Part shown: piece by piece, positions 9,641-18,551 of the stretch
Layout of the letters: each line of letters starts with the position of its first letter
Numbering within the stretch: the stretch's first letter is position 1
DNA from: an uncultured Alistipes sp.
GTDB lineage: Bacteria > Bacteroidota > Bacteroidia > Bacteroidales > Rikenellaceae
Assembly: GCA_948442615.1 (NCBI GenBank)
Contig: CAOJSG010000006.1
Span: forward strand, 1 to 64,000
DNA length: 64,000 bases
Direction: 5' to 3'
The notes under the pieces: model-generated
Seen by the model: the letters and a program-made list of their open reading frames with translations, nothing else
The model's database searches: none
What the model was told of the DNA's origin: nothing
Program-made: the position numbers and the translations under genes

Positions 9641-10224
9641 TGCGGCTGATCGTCATCACGGAGCCGGGATTCCCGCCCTCCGAGGCCGAGGCGATCCGGA
9701 TGCTGCTGGACGAAGGGATCGACCGGGTGCATCTGCGCAAACCCGGGGCCGAGGAGGCCGGGCTGCGCCGCCTGATCGAAGCGCTGCCGCCGGCGTGCTA
9801 TCCGAAGCTCTCGCTGCACGACCGGCTGCCGCTGGCTTGCGACTACGGATTGGGCGGCGTCCATCTGAACGGCCGGAATCCGGCCGCACCTGCGGGATTC
9901 CGCGGCTCGGTGAGCCGGTCGTGCCATTCGCTGGCGGAGCTGGCGGCGGCCGGCGGCGAGGATTACCTCTTTCTGAGCCCGGTGTTCGACAGCCTGTCGA
10001 AGGCGGGATACCGCGCCGGTTTCGCCGACGGACAGCTGCGCGAGGCCGCTGCCGCAGGGACGATCGGCCCGCGGACCGTGGCGCTGGGCGGGATCGTGCC
10101 GGAACGGCTGCCGCTCGTGCGCGAATGGGGCTTCGGCGGTGCTGCGGTGCTCGGCTATATCTGGAAAAACGGGTCGGTTCGCGAGATGATGCGCTGCGTG
10201 AGGCGGCTGAAACGATTTGTCTGA
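9637..10224 (+). CDS. ThiE/TenI-like thiamine phosphate synthase paralogue
   Basis: A 195-residue TIM-barrel protein of the thiamine phosphate synthase/TenI family. It starts MMRLIVITEPGFPPSEAEAI and keeps VHLRKPG, KLSLHDR, GGVHLNGRN, YLFLSPVFDSLSKAGY and a C-terminal glycine-rich phosphate loop (VALGGIVPE, GGAAVLGYIW). It is shorter than the ThiE encoded immediately downstream. True ThiE couples the pyrimidine and thiazole phosphates, whereas TenI proteins aromatise the thiazole product; the sequence alone does not decide, but in this family the shorter partner beside a full ThiE is usually TenI-like. Its start overlaps the thiS stop and it ends two bases before thiE. Confidence 0.8.
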   Translation: MMRLIVITEPGFPPSEAEAIRMLLDEGIDRVHLRKPGAEEAGLRRLIEALPPACYPKLSLHDRLPLACDYGLGGVHLNGRNPAAPAGFRGSVSRSCHSLAELAAAGGEDYLFLSPVFDSLSKAGYRAGFADGQLREAAAAGTIGPRTVALGGIVPERLPLVREWGFGGAAVLGYIWKNGSVREMMRCVRRLKRFV

Positions 10225-10226
10225 TT

Positions 10227-10853
10227 ATGTTGCAATTCATTACGCATCGTACCGGAGCGTACGATGAAATCACGGGTACGCGTGCGGTGCTCGACGGCGG
10301 ATGCCGCTGGGTGCAGCTGCGCATGAAGGAGGCGCCGGCCGGCCGGATCGTGGAGGTCGGGCGCGAAGTGGCCCGCATGTGCCGGGCCTGCGGGGCGACG
10401 TTCATCGTGGACGACCACGTCGAACTGGTCCGCGAGCTGGGGGCCGACGGCGTGCATCTGGGCCGCAACGACATGCCCGTGGCGGAGGCCCGCCGCCTGC
10501 TCGGGAGCGGCTATACGATCGGTGCGACGGCCAACACGTTCGAGGACGTGGTCCGCGGCGCGGAGCAGGGCGCCGACTACATCGGGCTGGGGCCGTTCCG
10601 CTTCACGCAGACCAAGCGCAACCTCAGCCCCGTGCTCGGGACGGAGGGCTACAGGCGGATTCTGGCGCAGTGCCGCGAGGCGGGAATCGCGCTGCCGGTG
10701 GTGGCCATCGGGGGCATCACCGAGGCGGACGTCCCCGGAATTCTCGCTGCGGGAGCGGCGGGCATCGCCCTTTCGGGTGGACTGCTGCGGGCGGAGGACG
10801 TCGCGGCGGAGACGAGAAAGATCATAACGACCATAAATAGGGAAAAACGATGA
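10227..10853 (+). CDS. thiE: Thiamine phosphate synthase
   Basis: A 208-residue thiamine phosphate synthase that joins HMP pyrophosphate and thiazole phosphate to form thiamine phosphate. The full set of family motifs is present: [56 protein letters not shown] and [12 protein letters not shown] with the terminal GIALSGG loop. The spacing between motifs is that of canonical ThiE, unlike the shorter paralogue just upstream. Its last codons overlap the thiG start (ATGA), so translation is probably coupled. Confidence 0.93.
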   Translation: MLQFITHRTGAYDEITGTRAVLDGGCRWVQLRMKEAPAGRIVEVGREVARMCRACGATFIVDDHVELVRELGADGVHLGRNDMPVAEARRLLGSGYTIGATANTFEDVVRGAEQGADYIGLGPFRFTQTKRNLSPVLGTEGYRRILAQCREAGIALPVVAIGGITEADVPGILAAGAAGIALSGGLLRAEDVAAETRKIITTINREKR

Positions 10854-11617
10854 AAGAGTTGGTTATAGGCGGACGGACGTTCCGTTCGCGTCTGTTTCTG
10901 GGAACGGGGAAATTCAGCTCGAACGAACTGATGGCCCGGGCGATCGCCGCTTCGGGAACGGAGATGGTGACGCTGGCGATGAAACGCATCGACATGGAGA
11001 ACCCCGAGGACGACATGCTGGCGCATGTGCGCCGCCCCGGGATCCAGCTGCTGCCCAACACTTCGGGCGTGCGCGATGCCGAGGAGGCCGTGCTGGCCGC
11101 GCAGCTCGCGCGGGAGGCTTTCGGGACGAATTTCATCAAGCTGGAGATCCACCCCGATCCGAAGTATCTGATGCCCGATCCGATCGAGACCCTCCGGGCG
11201 ACGGAGCGGCTGGCGAAGATGGGCTTCGCGGTGCTGCCCTACATCCAGGCCGATCCGGTGCTGTGCAAACGGCTCGAAGAGGCGGGTGCCGCCACGGTCA
11301 TGCCGCTGGCCGCCCCCATCGGGACGAACAAGGGGCTTGCGACGCGCGAACTGCTGGCGATCATCATCGAGCAGAGCAACGTGCCGGTGGTGGTCGACGC
11401 CGGGCTGGGGGCGCCGTCGCATGCGGCCGAGGCCATGGAGATGGGCGCCGACGCCGTGCTGGTCAATACGGCCGTCGCCGTGGCGGGCGATCCGGTGCGC
11501 ATGGCGCAGGCCTTCGCACAGGCGGTCGCCGCCGGCCGCGAGGCTTTCGAGGCGGGGCTGGGCGCGCAGGCGCACTGCGCCGAGGCGAGCAGTCCGCTGA
11601 CCGCGTTTCTCGATTAA
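10850..11617 (+). CDS. thiG: Thiazole synthase
   Basis: A 255-residue ThiG, which forms the thiazole phosphate ring from deoxyxylulose phosphate, dehydroglycine and the ThiS thiocarboxylate. Diagnostic segments are [12 protein letters not shown] near the N-terminus, [35 protein letters not shown] with its Lys-rich surroundings, and [22 protein letters not shown] followed by [12 protein letters not shown]. Length and order are normal. It overlaps thiE by four bases and is followed 12 bases later by thiH, its usual partner. In Bacteroides thiamine operons thiC commonly lies between these two genes; here it is missing. Confidence 0.97.
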   Translation: MKELVIGGRTFRSRLFLGTGKFSSNELMARAIAASGTEMVTLAMKRIDMENPEDDMLAHVRRPGIQLLPNTSGVRDAEEAVLAAQLAREAFGTNFIKLEIHPDPKYLMPDPIETLRATERLAKMGFAVLPYIQADPVLCKRLEEAGAATVMPLAAPIGTNKGLATRELLAIIIEQSNVPVVVDAGLGAPSHAAEAMEMGADAVLVNTAVAVAGDPVRMAQAFAQAVAAGREAFEAGLGAQAHCAEASSPLTAFLD

Positions 11618-11629
11618 AACAGGAGCCGT

Positions 11630-12742
11630 ATGTTTTCCGAAGAGTTAGCTCGATACGACTGGCAGGAGACGACCGAACGGATCCTGTCGAAACGTCCGGC
11701 CGACGTGGAGGCGGCGCTCGGCCGGCAGCATCCTACGTGGGACGATTTCATGGCGCTCGTCTCGCCTGCGGCGGCCGACTACCTGGAGCCGATGGCGCGT
11801 CTGAGCCGCAGGTATACCCGGGAGCGGTTCGGCAAGACCGTGTCGATGTACATCCCGATGTACATCACCAACTCCTGCACCAACTCCTGCGTCTATTGCG
11901 GATTCAACCGCCACAACGCCATTCCGCGCGTGATCCTCACGCCCGAGCAGATCGAGGCCGAGTGCCGGGCCATCCGGCGCATGGGGCCGTTCGAGAACCT
12001 GCTGCTCGTGACGGGCGAGAATCCGCGGGCGGCGGGCGTCGACTATATCGAGGAGGCGCTGCGCGTGTGCAGACCCTATTTCAGCAACCTGACGATCGAA
12101 GTGATGCCGCTGGCCGCCGAGGAGTACGAGCGGCTGACGCACGCGGGGCTCAACGGCGTGGTCTGCTTCCAGGAGACCTACAACCGCGCCAACTACAAGA
12201 CCTACCATCCGGCCGGCATGAAGTCGAACTTCGAGTGGCGCGTGAACGGTTTTGACCGCATGGGCTGGGCCGGCGTGCACAAGATCGGCATGGGCGTGCT
12301 GATCGGGCTGGAGGAGTGGCGCACCGACGTGACGATGATGGCCCTGCATCTGCAATACCTGCGCCGGCACTATTGGAAGACGCGCTTCAGCGTCAATTTC
12401 CCGCGGATGCGTCCGTCGGAGGGCCATTTCCAGCCCAACGTGACGATGAGCGACCGCGAACTCGCGCAGCTCACGTTCGCGTTCCGCATCTTCGACCACG
12501 ATGTCGACATCTCGTTCTCGACGCGTGAAGAGGCCCGCTTCCGCAACCATATCGCCACGCTGGGCGCCACGTCGATGAGCGCCGGGTCCAAGACCGATCC
12601 GGGCGGCTACTGCACCTACCCGCAGTCGCTCGAGCAGTTCGCCGTGAGCGACGAACGGACCCCGGCGCAGGTGGAGGCCGACATCCGTGCGGCAGGCTGC
12701 GAGGTGGTCTGGAAGGACTGGGACAAGATTTTCGACCGATGA
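11630..12742 (+). CDS. thiH: 2-iminoacetate synthase (tyrosine lyase)
   Basis: A 370-residue radical SAM enzyme that cleaves tyrosine to dehydroglycine and p-cresol for thiazole assembly under anaerobic conditions. The iron-sulfur cluster motif CTNSCVYCGF lies at about residues 83-92. The C-terminal region shows RMRPSEGHFQP and SAGSKTDPGGY, conserved in ThiH. The use of ThiH rather than the oxygen-dependent glycine oxidase ThiO fits an anaerobe. It overlaps thiF by four bases. Confidence 0.96.
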   Translation: MFSEELARYDWQETTERILSKRPADVEAALGRQHPTWDDFMALVSPAAADYLEPMARLSRRYTRERFGKTVSMYIPMYITNSCTNSCVYCGFNRHNAIPRVILTPEQIEAECRAIRRMGPFENLLLVTGENPRAAGVDYIEEALRVCRPYFSNLTIEVMPLAAEEYERLTHAGLNGVVCFQETYNRANYKTYHPAGMKSNFEWRVNGFDRMGWAGVHKIGMGVLIGLEEWRTDVTMMALHLQYLRRHYWKTRFSVNFPRMRPSEGHFQPNVTMSDRELAQLTFAFRIFDHDVDISFSTREEARFRNHIATLGATSMSAGSKTDPGGYCTYPQSLEQFAVSDERTPAQVEADIRAAGCEVVWKDWDKIFDR

Positions 12743-13440
12743 GCGCTTCGGACCGTTACGCCCGGCAGATCATGCTGCCCGAGATCGGCGAGGCGGGCCA
12801 GTGCCGGCTGCACGATGCGGCGGTGCTGATCGTGGGGCTGGGAGGCCTGGGGTCGCCCGCGGCGCTCTATCTGACGGGTGCCGGCGTGGGGCGCATCGGG
12901 CTGGCCGATGCCGATACGGTGTCGGCGAGCAACCTCCAGCGCCAGGTGCTCTATGCCGCGGCGCAGGTGGGGATGCCCAAGACCGAAGCGGCGCGCGAGC
13001 GGCTGGCGGCCCTTTCGCCCGATACCTGTTTCGAACTCCATCCGCAGGGGATCACGGCCGCTAACGTCCGCGAAGTCGTGGCGCGCTACGATGTCGTGAT
13101 CGACTGCTGCGACAACTTTCCGACCCGCTTCCTGCTCGATGACGCCTGCGCCGCCTGCGGGGTGCCGTGGGTGCACGGCTCGATCGGCGCGTTCGGCGGC
13201 CAGGTGACGGTCTTCAACGGCCGCCGCGGCTGGCGCTATGCCGATCTGTTCCCCGACCGGGAGGCGCTCTGCGCCCGTCCGCAGCGTATCGCGGGGGTGC
13301 TGGGACCGGTCCCGGGCACGGTGGGTGCGCTCCAGGCATCGGAGGCGATCAAGCTCCTCGCCGGATTCGGCGAATTGCTCGACGGGCGTTTGCTGACGGT
13401 CGATCTGAAGAGCTGCCGGAGCGAGATCATCGAATTTTGA
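12739..13440 (+). CDS. thiF: ThiS adenylyltransferase (ThiF/MoeB/HesA family)
   Basis: A 233-residue E1-like enzyme that adenylates the C-terminus of ThiS. The nucleotide-binding loop is VLIVGLGGLGSPAA, followed by LADADTVSASNLQRQVLY with the conserved Arg and Asp, and VIDCCDNFPTRFLLDDAC. The protein is a little short: the C-terminal Cys-x-x-Cys that binds zinc in most ThiF/MoeB proteins is absent, and the middle region holds only one Cys (EALCARPQRIAGVLGP). Its position right after thiH and in the thiS operon makes ThiF more likely than MoeB. Zinc-free members of the family exist, so activity is likely. Confidence 0.9.
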   Translation: MSASDRYARQIMLPEIGEAGQCRLHDAAVLIVGLGGLGSPAALYLTGAGVGRIGLADADTVSASNLQRQVLYAAAQVGMPKTEAARERLAALSPDTCFELHPQGITAANVREVVARYDVVIDCCDNFPTRFLLDDACAACGVPWVHGSIGAFGGQVTVFNGRRGWRYADLFPDREALCARPQRIAGVLGPVPGTVGALQASEAIKLLAGFGELLDGRLLTVDLKSCRSEIIEF

Positions 13441-13470
13441 CAAGAAAACCTAAACGAAAATTCAACGAAT

Positions 13471-14169
13471 ATGGGAAAAGGATTCGACGAATACGCATCG
13501 GCCTACGATGCGTGGTTTCTTGAGAACCGCAACGTGCTCTACTCGGAGGCGAACCTCGTGGCATCGACCTTGGAAGGGGCCGGACGGGTGTTGTCGGTGG
13601 GATGCGGCAGCGGTCTGTTCGAGAAGATTCTCCGCGAGGAGTACGGCATTGCGGTGACCGACGGGATCGAACCGTCGGCGGGTATGGCCGAGATCGCCCG
13701 GAAACGGGGCATGAACGTGACCGTCGTGACGGCCGAGCAGGCCGATTTCGGGAACGGAGATTACGATACGCTGCTCTTCAACGGCACGCCCAGCTATATC
13801 GACGACCTGGCGGGCGTGGTGCGGAAGGCCTATGCCGCGCTTCCGGACGGAGGCCGCATCGTGCTGATCGACGTTCCCAAGGAGAGCACCTACGGCGTGA
13901 TGTACAACCTGGCCAAGGCGCTCGGGACGTGGGACCATCCGCTGCTCGAGGGCGTCTATCCGCCCAACCCCTACCCGATCGAGTTCGTCGAGGTGGCCAA
14001 CTGGCGGACCACGGCCGAGAAGGTCGCGCTGCTCGAGGAGGCCGGATTCCGCGAGCTGCGTTTCGCGCAGACGCTCACCACGCATCCGCTCTATTCGGAC
14101 CGCGAGGTGGAACAGCCGTCCGAAGGTTGCACGAAAGGCGACTACGTGGCCGTGGTCGCCCGGAAATAG
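13471..14169 (+). CDS. SAM-dependent methyltransferase of unknown substrate
   Basis: A 232-residue class I methyltransferase. The SAM-binding motif I is RVLSVGCGSGLFE near residue 40, with an acidic motif II (DGIEPSAGM) and a Tyr/Asn-rich post-motif (LLFNGTPSYIDDL). The C-terminal third, with WRTTAEKVALLEEAGF, is typical of small-molecule or quinone-type methyltransferases. It sits 30 bases after thiF and nine bases before tenA in the riboswitch-controlled operon, so a role in thiamine salvage or damage repair is possible. No known thiamine enzyme of this type comes to mind, so the function is left open. Confidence 0.8.
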   Translation: MGKGFDEYASAYDAWFLENRNVLYSEANLVASTLEGAGRVLSVGCGSGLFEKILREEYGIAVTDGIEPSAGMAEIARKRGMNVTVVTAEQADFGNGDYDTLLFNGTPSYIDDLAGVVRKAYAALPDGGRIVLIDVPKESTYGVMYNLAKALGTWDHPLLEGVYPPNPYPIEFVEVANWRTTAEKVALLEEAGFRELRFAQTLTTHPLYSDREVEQPSEGCTKGDYVAVVARK

Positions 14170-14178
14170 GGAGGAATC

Positions 14179-14829
14179 ATGGAACGATGGAGCCTCGGGG
14201 CATGGGAGGCCGCCCTGCCCGTTTACCGGAAGATCATCGGGCACCCCTTCGTCGAGGAGCTGGCGGCGGGGACGCTCGCGGCCGAACGATTCACGCATTA
14301 TCTGCGGCAGGACGCCCTCTACCTGGACTGCTATGCGAAGGTGCTGGCGCACATCGCCTCCCGCGCCGAGCGGAAAGACCATGTGGCGGCATTCCTCGGG
14401 TTCGCTTCGGACGGCATCGCCGTGGAGGAGGCGCTGCACGCCTCCTACCTCGGAGGCGAGATCCCCTCGCCCGACGAGATGAGTCCCGCCTGCATGCTCT
14501 ATACCTCGGTGCTGCGCAGCCAGGCCGCGGCGCCGTTCGAGGTGGAGGCGGCCGGCGTGCTGCCCTGCTTCTGGGTTTATCAGCGCGTCGGCGAGACGAT
14601 CCTCGCCCGGCAGACGGGCGGAGACAATCCGTACGCCCGCTGGATCGCGACCTACGCCGATCCGGCGTTCGCCGAGGCTACGGCGCGCGCGGTGGCGATC
14701 TGCGACGAGCTGGCGGCGGAGGCGAGCTCTGCCGTCCGGCAGCGGATGACCGGGATTTTCGTGCGCTGCGCGCGGATGGAGTGGTTGTTCTGGGACAGTG
14801 CCTACCGGCTCGAAAGATGGAAAATCTGA
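14179..14829 (+). CDS. tenA: TenA-family aminopyrimidine aminohydrolase (thiaminase II)
   Basis: A 216-residue all-helical TenA protein. These enzymes hydrolyse aminomethyl pyrimidine from degraded thiamine to HMP, feeding it back to thiamine synthesis. The start WEAALPVYRKIIGHPFVEEL, the segment FTHYLRQDALYLDCYAKVL, and the active-site region GVLPCFWVYQRVGE with the catalytic-type Cys near residue 131 are all typical. It follows the methyltransferase and precedes thiD by one base. Because thiC is not in the operon, TenA may be a main source of the pyrimidine moiety here. Confidence 0.93.
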   Translation: MERWSLGAWEAALPVYRKIIGHPFVEELAAGTLAAERFTHYLRQDALYLDCYAKVLAHIASRAERKDHVAAFLGFASDGIAVEEALHASYLGGEIPSPDEMSPACMLYTSVLRSQAAAPFEVEAAGVLPCFWVYQRVGETILARQTGGDNPYARWIATYADPAFAEATARAVAICDELAAEASSAVRQRMTGIFVRCARMEWLFWDSAYRLERWKI

Positions 14830-14830
14830 C

Positions 14831-15649
14831 ATGACGATGAAAAAACATTACAAACGGGCGCTGACCATTGCCGGCAGCGATCCGAGCGGCGGCGCCGGCA
14901 TCCAGGCCGATCTGAAGACCTTCTCGGCCTGCGGATGTTTCGGAACCTCGGCCATCGTGGCCGTCGTCGACGAGAATACGGTGGGCGTCACGGGCGTGCA
15001 TCCCGTGCCGGTGGAGTTCGTGGTCGGGCAGATCCGTTCGGTGCTGGACGACATCGGGGCCGATGCGATCAAGATCGGGATGCTCCACTCGTCGGAGCTG
15101 ATCCGGGCCGTGCGGCGCACGCTGAACGAATACGGGGTGCGCAACGTGGTCTTCGATCCGGTCATGGTGGCCACGTCGGGCGATCCGCTCCTGCAGCGGG
15201 AGGCGATCGAGACGCTGCGCGACGAGCTGGTGCCCCATGTGCGCGTCATCACGCCCAACATCCCCGAAGCGGAGATTCTGCTCGGGCGTCCCATCGCCGA
15301 TCAGCGCGAGCTGCCCGATGCGGCGCGGGCGCTCTCGCGCGACCGGCGGGTGTCGGTGCTGCTCAAGGCGGGCCATCTGCACGACGCGGAGCTGGTCGAC
15401 GTCTTCTATAATGCCGAGACCGACGAGGTGCTGCCCCTGCGCTCCGAGCGACTGGCGACGCGCAACACGCACGGCACGGGATGTACGCTCTCGTCGGCCG
15501 TGGCGGCGTTCCTGGCGCACGGGCTGCCGCTGAACGAGGCGGTCGTGCGGGCCAAGGAGTACATCGCGGCGGCGATTGCGGCCGGCGCGGAATACGAGAT
15601 CGGCCACGGCCACGGTCCGGTGCACCATTTTTTCCGGTTCTGGGAATAA
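14831..15649 (+). CDS. thiD: Hydroxymethylpyrimidine/phosphomethylpyrimidine kinase
   Basis: A 272-residue ribokinase-fold enzyme that phosphorylates HMP and then HMP phosphate, producing the pyrimidine substrate of ThiE. The N-terminal ALTIAGSDPSGGAGIQADLKT signature, the FDPVMVATSGDPLL segment, TPNIPEAEILLG, and the C-terminal anion hole NTHGTGCTLSSAVAAFLA are all present. It is the last gene of the riboswitch operon and directly follows tenA, which supplies its substrate. Confidence 0.95.
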   Translation: MTMKKHYKRALTIAGSDPSGGAGIQADLKTFSACGCFGTSAIVAVVDENTVGVTGVHPVPVEFVVGQIRSVLDDIGADAIKIGMLHSSELIRAVRRTLNEYGVRNVVFDPVMVATSGDPLLQREAIETLRDELVPHVRVITPNIPEAEILLGRPIADQRELPDAARALSRDRRVSVLLKAGHLHDAELVDVFYNAETDEVLPLRSERLATRNTHGTGCTLSSAVAAFLAHGLPLNEAVVRAKEYIAAAIAAGAEYEIGHGHGPVHHFFRFWE

Positions 15650-15946
15650 CGTGCTCCGGATGCGGGAGCCGGCGCGTGCGGTTCGCCGCGGCCGGCCGAT
15701 CGGCTGCCGGGCTGTCCGGCGGCGAAGGCGTGACGCCGGAATATTCCGTTCGGGGCGGGGTATTCCGGCGTCCGGGCGTCCGGACTTCGGTCGCACGCGC
15801 CGTTGCGTCCGGTGCCGCTGCGGGGAAATGAGCGGCGCGGTTCGGCACGTATTTTGAATTTCGGAATAATGCATTATCTTTGCACGTGAATTCCTCGGAC
15901 CGGACGACCGCCCGGTCATGAAAAATCATTCTGAAACAGACTTTTT
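15650..15946. other. Intergenic region between thiD and rho
   Basis: About 300 bases with no credible gene. The left part is GC-rich with overlapping inverted repeats and no T-tract. The right part is AT-richer and holds the rho promoter. Confidence 0.6.
15875..15882 (+). promoter_or_regulatory. -7 promoter box of rho
   Basis: TATCTTTG matches TAnnTTTG and is preceded by TTTG at 15853-15856, 18 bases away, a good -33 match. The leader of rho would be about 58 bases. Confidence 0.75.
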
Positions 15947-17548
15947 ATGCAAGATTTGAAAGCGCTCGAGGGGAAAAGCCTTGTGGAGCTGCGCGAAATC
16001 GGCAAGGTGCTCGGTGTCGCGAATGTCATGATCAAGAAGCGCGAACTGGTGGAACAGATAGCCGCCCTGGCGATGAAGGACCCGGCCGAACGGGAGACTC
16101 CGCCCGTCGCGGAGGAGGCGCCCCGACCCAAGCGCGGACGGCGCCCGCGTCTGGCGAAGACGGAGCCCGAAGCCGAATCCCGGCAGGAGGTTGCGGCGGC
16201 ACAGGCCGAACCGGCCGAGCCCTCCGCTACGGTGCAGCAGCAGCCCGAGCAGCCTGCGGAGGCGGAAAAACCGGCTGCCGAACCGAAGCGCCGCGGCCGC
16301 AAGCCCAAGGCGCAGCAGGCCGCTTCCGCCCCGGTTTCCGCGCCTGCCCCGTCGCCTGCTCAGGCCGAAGAGCCGAAACCCGCCGAACCGGAGCCGCGGC
16401 TCGACGACGAGGTGATCACGAAGGACGACTTCGCGGGCGAGATCGCCGGCGAAGGGGTGCTGGAGATCATGCCCGACGGCTACGGATTCCTGCGCTCGGC
16501 CGACTACAACTACCTCAATTCGCCCGACGACATCTACGTGTCGCCGTCGCAGATCAAGCTCTTCGGCCTCAAGCCGGGCGATACGGTCTGCGGCGCGATC
16601 CGCCCGCCGAAGGAGGGCGAGAAGTATTTCCCGCTGGTGCGCGTGAACGAGATCAACGGCCTGTCGCCGGAGTATATCCGCGACCGCGTGCAGTTCGAGT
16701 ACATGACGCCGCTCTTCCCGAGCGAGAAGTTCTGTCTGACGGGCAACGGACACAACAACATGTCGACCCGCATCGTCGACCTCTTCTCGCCCATCGGCAA
16801 GGGCCAGCGCGGTCTGATCGTGGCCCAGCCCAAAACGGGCAAGACCATGCTGCTGCAGGCGATCGCCAATGCCATCGCGGACAACCATCCCGAGGTCTAC
16901 ATGATCGTGCTGCTGATCGACGAACGCCCGGAGGAGGTGACCGAGATGGCCCGCAACGTGAAGGCCGAGGTGGTGGCCTCGACCTTCGATGAGCAGGCCG
17001 CACGCCACGTGAAGGTGGCCGAGATGGTGCTCGAGAAAGCCAAACGCATGGTCGAGTGCGGGCACGACGTGGTGATCTTCCTCGACTCGATCACCCGTCT
17101 GGCGCGCGCCTACAACTCCGTGCAGCCGGCTTCGGGCAAGGTGCTGTCGGGCGGTGTGGACGCCAATGCGCTGCACAAGCCCAAACGCTTCTTCGGCGCG
17201 GCCCGCAATACGGAGGAGAAGGGCTCGCTGACGATCATCGCCACGGCGCTGATCGATACGGGCTCGAAGATGGACGAGGTGATTTTCGAAGAGTTCAAGG
17301 GTACGGGCAACATGGAGCTGCAGCTCGACCGCAAGCTGGCCAACAAGCGGATCTACCCTGCCGTCGACGTGATCGCCTCGGGCACGCGCCGCGAGGACCT
17401 GCTGCTGCCGCGCGACGTGATGAACCGCACGTGGGTGCTGCGCAAGTACCTCTCGGACATGACCTCGGTGGAGTCGATGGAGTTCCTGCAGAAACAGATG
17501 GGACTCACCTCCACCAACGAGGAGTTCCTCGCCACGATGAACCATTAA
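15947..17548 (+). CDS. rho: Transcription termination factor Rho with disordered N-terminal insertion
   Basis: A 533-residue hexameric RNA helicase that ends transcription. After a short helical N-terminus, residues about 45-155 form a Pro/Ala/Glu/Lys-rich disordered insertion with two basic AT-hook-like patches (KRGRRPR at 62-68 and KRRGRKPK at 114-121). The RNA-binding domain follows ([20 protein letters not shown]), then the ATPase domain with Walker [10 protein letters not shown] near residue 290, [14 protein letters not shown] and [13 protein letters not shown]. Such insertions are known in Bacteroidota Rho and have been linked to phase separation in Bacteroides. E. coli Rho, without it, is 419 residues. 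Confidence 0.98.
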   Translation: MQDLKALEGKSLVELREIGKVLGVANVMIKKRELVEQIAALAMKDPAERETPPVAEEAPRPKRGRRPRLAKTEPEAESRQEVAAAQAEPAEPSATVQQQPEQPAEAEKPAAEPKRRGRKPKAQQAASAPVSAPAPSPAQAEEPKPAEPEPRLDDEVITKDDFAGEIAGEGVLEIMPDGYGFLRSADYNYLNSPDDIYVSPSQIKLFGLKPGDTVCGAIRPPKEGEKYFPLVRVNEINGLSPEYIRDRVQFEYMTPLFPSEKFCLTGNGHNNMSTRIVDLFSPIGKGQRGLIVAQPKTGKTMLLQAIANAIADNHPEVYMIVLLIDERPEEVTEMARNVKAEVVASTFDEQAARHVKVAEMVLEKAKRMVECGHDVVIFLDSITRLARAYNSVQPASGKVLSGGVDANALHKPKRFFGAARNTEEKGSLTIIATALIDTGSKMDEVIFEEFKGTGNMELQLDRKLANKRIYPAVDVIASGTRREDLLLPRDVMNRTWVLRKYLSDMTSVESMEFLQKQMGLTSTNEEFLATMNH

Positions 17549-17573
17549 TCGGCTTTCGACCCGATACGCAACC

Positions 17574-18356
17574 ATGATCATGATGATGAAGAGACTTTTC
17601 GTATGCCTGCTGTTGCTCGGTGCGGCGCGGCAGGCGCTGGCCTGGGGCCAGAAAGGACACGATGTGGTGGCTTACATAGCGGAAAACCGCCTGACGCCCG
17701 AAGCGGCCGAAAAGATCGACAAGGTGCTCGGCGGCCACTCGCCGGTCTATTACGCCAACTGGATGGACAATGCCAGCCATACGCCCGCCTATGCCCATAC
17801 CAAGAGCTGGCACTATGTGAACATCGATGCGGGCGAGACGCTCGATACGATGACGCCCAACCCGAATGGCGACGTGCTGCGGGCCGTCGATTCGCTCGTC
17901 GTGCGGCTGAAGTCCGGCGGACTGTCCGAAACGGAGGAGTTCGACGCCCTGCGGATGCTGATCCATCTGGTGGGCGACATGCACTGCCCGATGCACCAGG
18001 GCCACCTGAGCGACCTGGGCGGCAACCGCGTGCCGGTCACGGTCTTCGGCAAGCCCTCCAACCTGCATGCGGCGTGGGACACGGCGATCGTCGAGGCGGC
18101 GCACAACTGGAGCTACACCGAGTGGCAGGATCAGATCGACCGGGTCGCGGAGGACGAGGCGACGGCCATCGCGGCGGGCGAACCCCGCGACTGGGTGCTG
18201 GAGACCTTCGATATTTGCCGGGGAATCTACGACCGTACGCCCGAAGGGACGCGCATCTCCTACGATTATGTGGCCGAGTACGCCCCCGTCGTCGAACAGC
18301 AGCTCCTGCGCGGCGGCATCCGGCTGGCCCGTCTGCTGAACGAAATCTACCGGTGA
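17574..18356 (+). CDS. S1/P1-type zinc nuclease, secreted
   Basis: A 260-residue member of the S1/P1 nuclease family, extracytoplasmic enzymes that cleave single-stranded nucleic acids using three zinc ions. A signal peptide (RLFVCLLLLGAARQALA) would be cut just before WGQKGHDVVAYIAE, giving the N-terminal Trp that ligates zinc in this family. Other metal ligands are visible in HLVGDMHCPMHQGH and NLHAAWDT. The first of several Met codons (17574) is given; starts at 17580, 17583 or 17586 would shorten only the signal peptide's leading end. It is 25 bases after rho and may be cotranscribed. A role in using environmental nucleic acid is likely. Confidence 0.9.
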   Translation: MIMMMKRLFVCLLLLGAARQALAWGQKGHDVVAYIAENRLTPEAAEKIDKVLGGHSPVYYANWMDNASHTPAYAHTKSWHYVNIDAGETLDTMTPNPNGDVLRAVDSLVVRLKSGGLSETEEFDALRMLIHLVGDMHCPMHQGHLSDLGGNRVPVTVFGKPSNLHAAWDTAIVEAAHNWSYTEWQDQIDRVAEDEATAIAAGEPRDWVLETFDICRGIYDRTPEGTRISYDYVAEYAPVVEQQLLRGGIRLARLLNEIYR

Positions 18357-18512
18357 GCGGCGTACGGCTCCCGAAAGATGGGGAGCGTCATTCGTTCAAA
18401 TACTTACGAATGGCGATTGCGCCGCCGCGGATTTTATCGGACCTTTGTATTCGGAAACAACGTTTGCCGAGCCATTGCACGATTGTTCCGTATTGTTAAT
18501 GTTTGTGTGTAA

Positions 18513-18551
18513 GAGAGGGGTTGTCCGAAGGATCGTCGGACGACCCCTCTC
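18513..18551 (+). other. Long stem-loop without T-tract
   Basis: A 16-base-pair stem (GAGAGGGGTTGTCCGA pairing with TCGGACGACCCCTCTC, one G-T wobble) with a seven-base loop. No T-run follows on either strand, so it is not an ordinary intrinsic terminator. It may be an RNA structure in the leader of the AraC-type gene. Confidence 0.6.
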
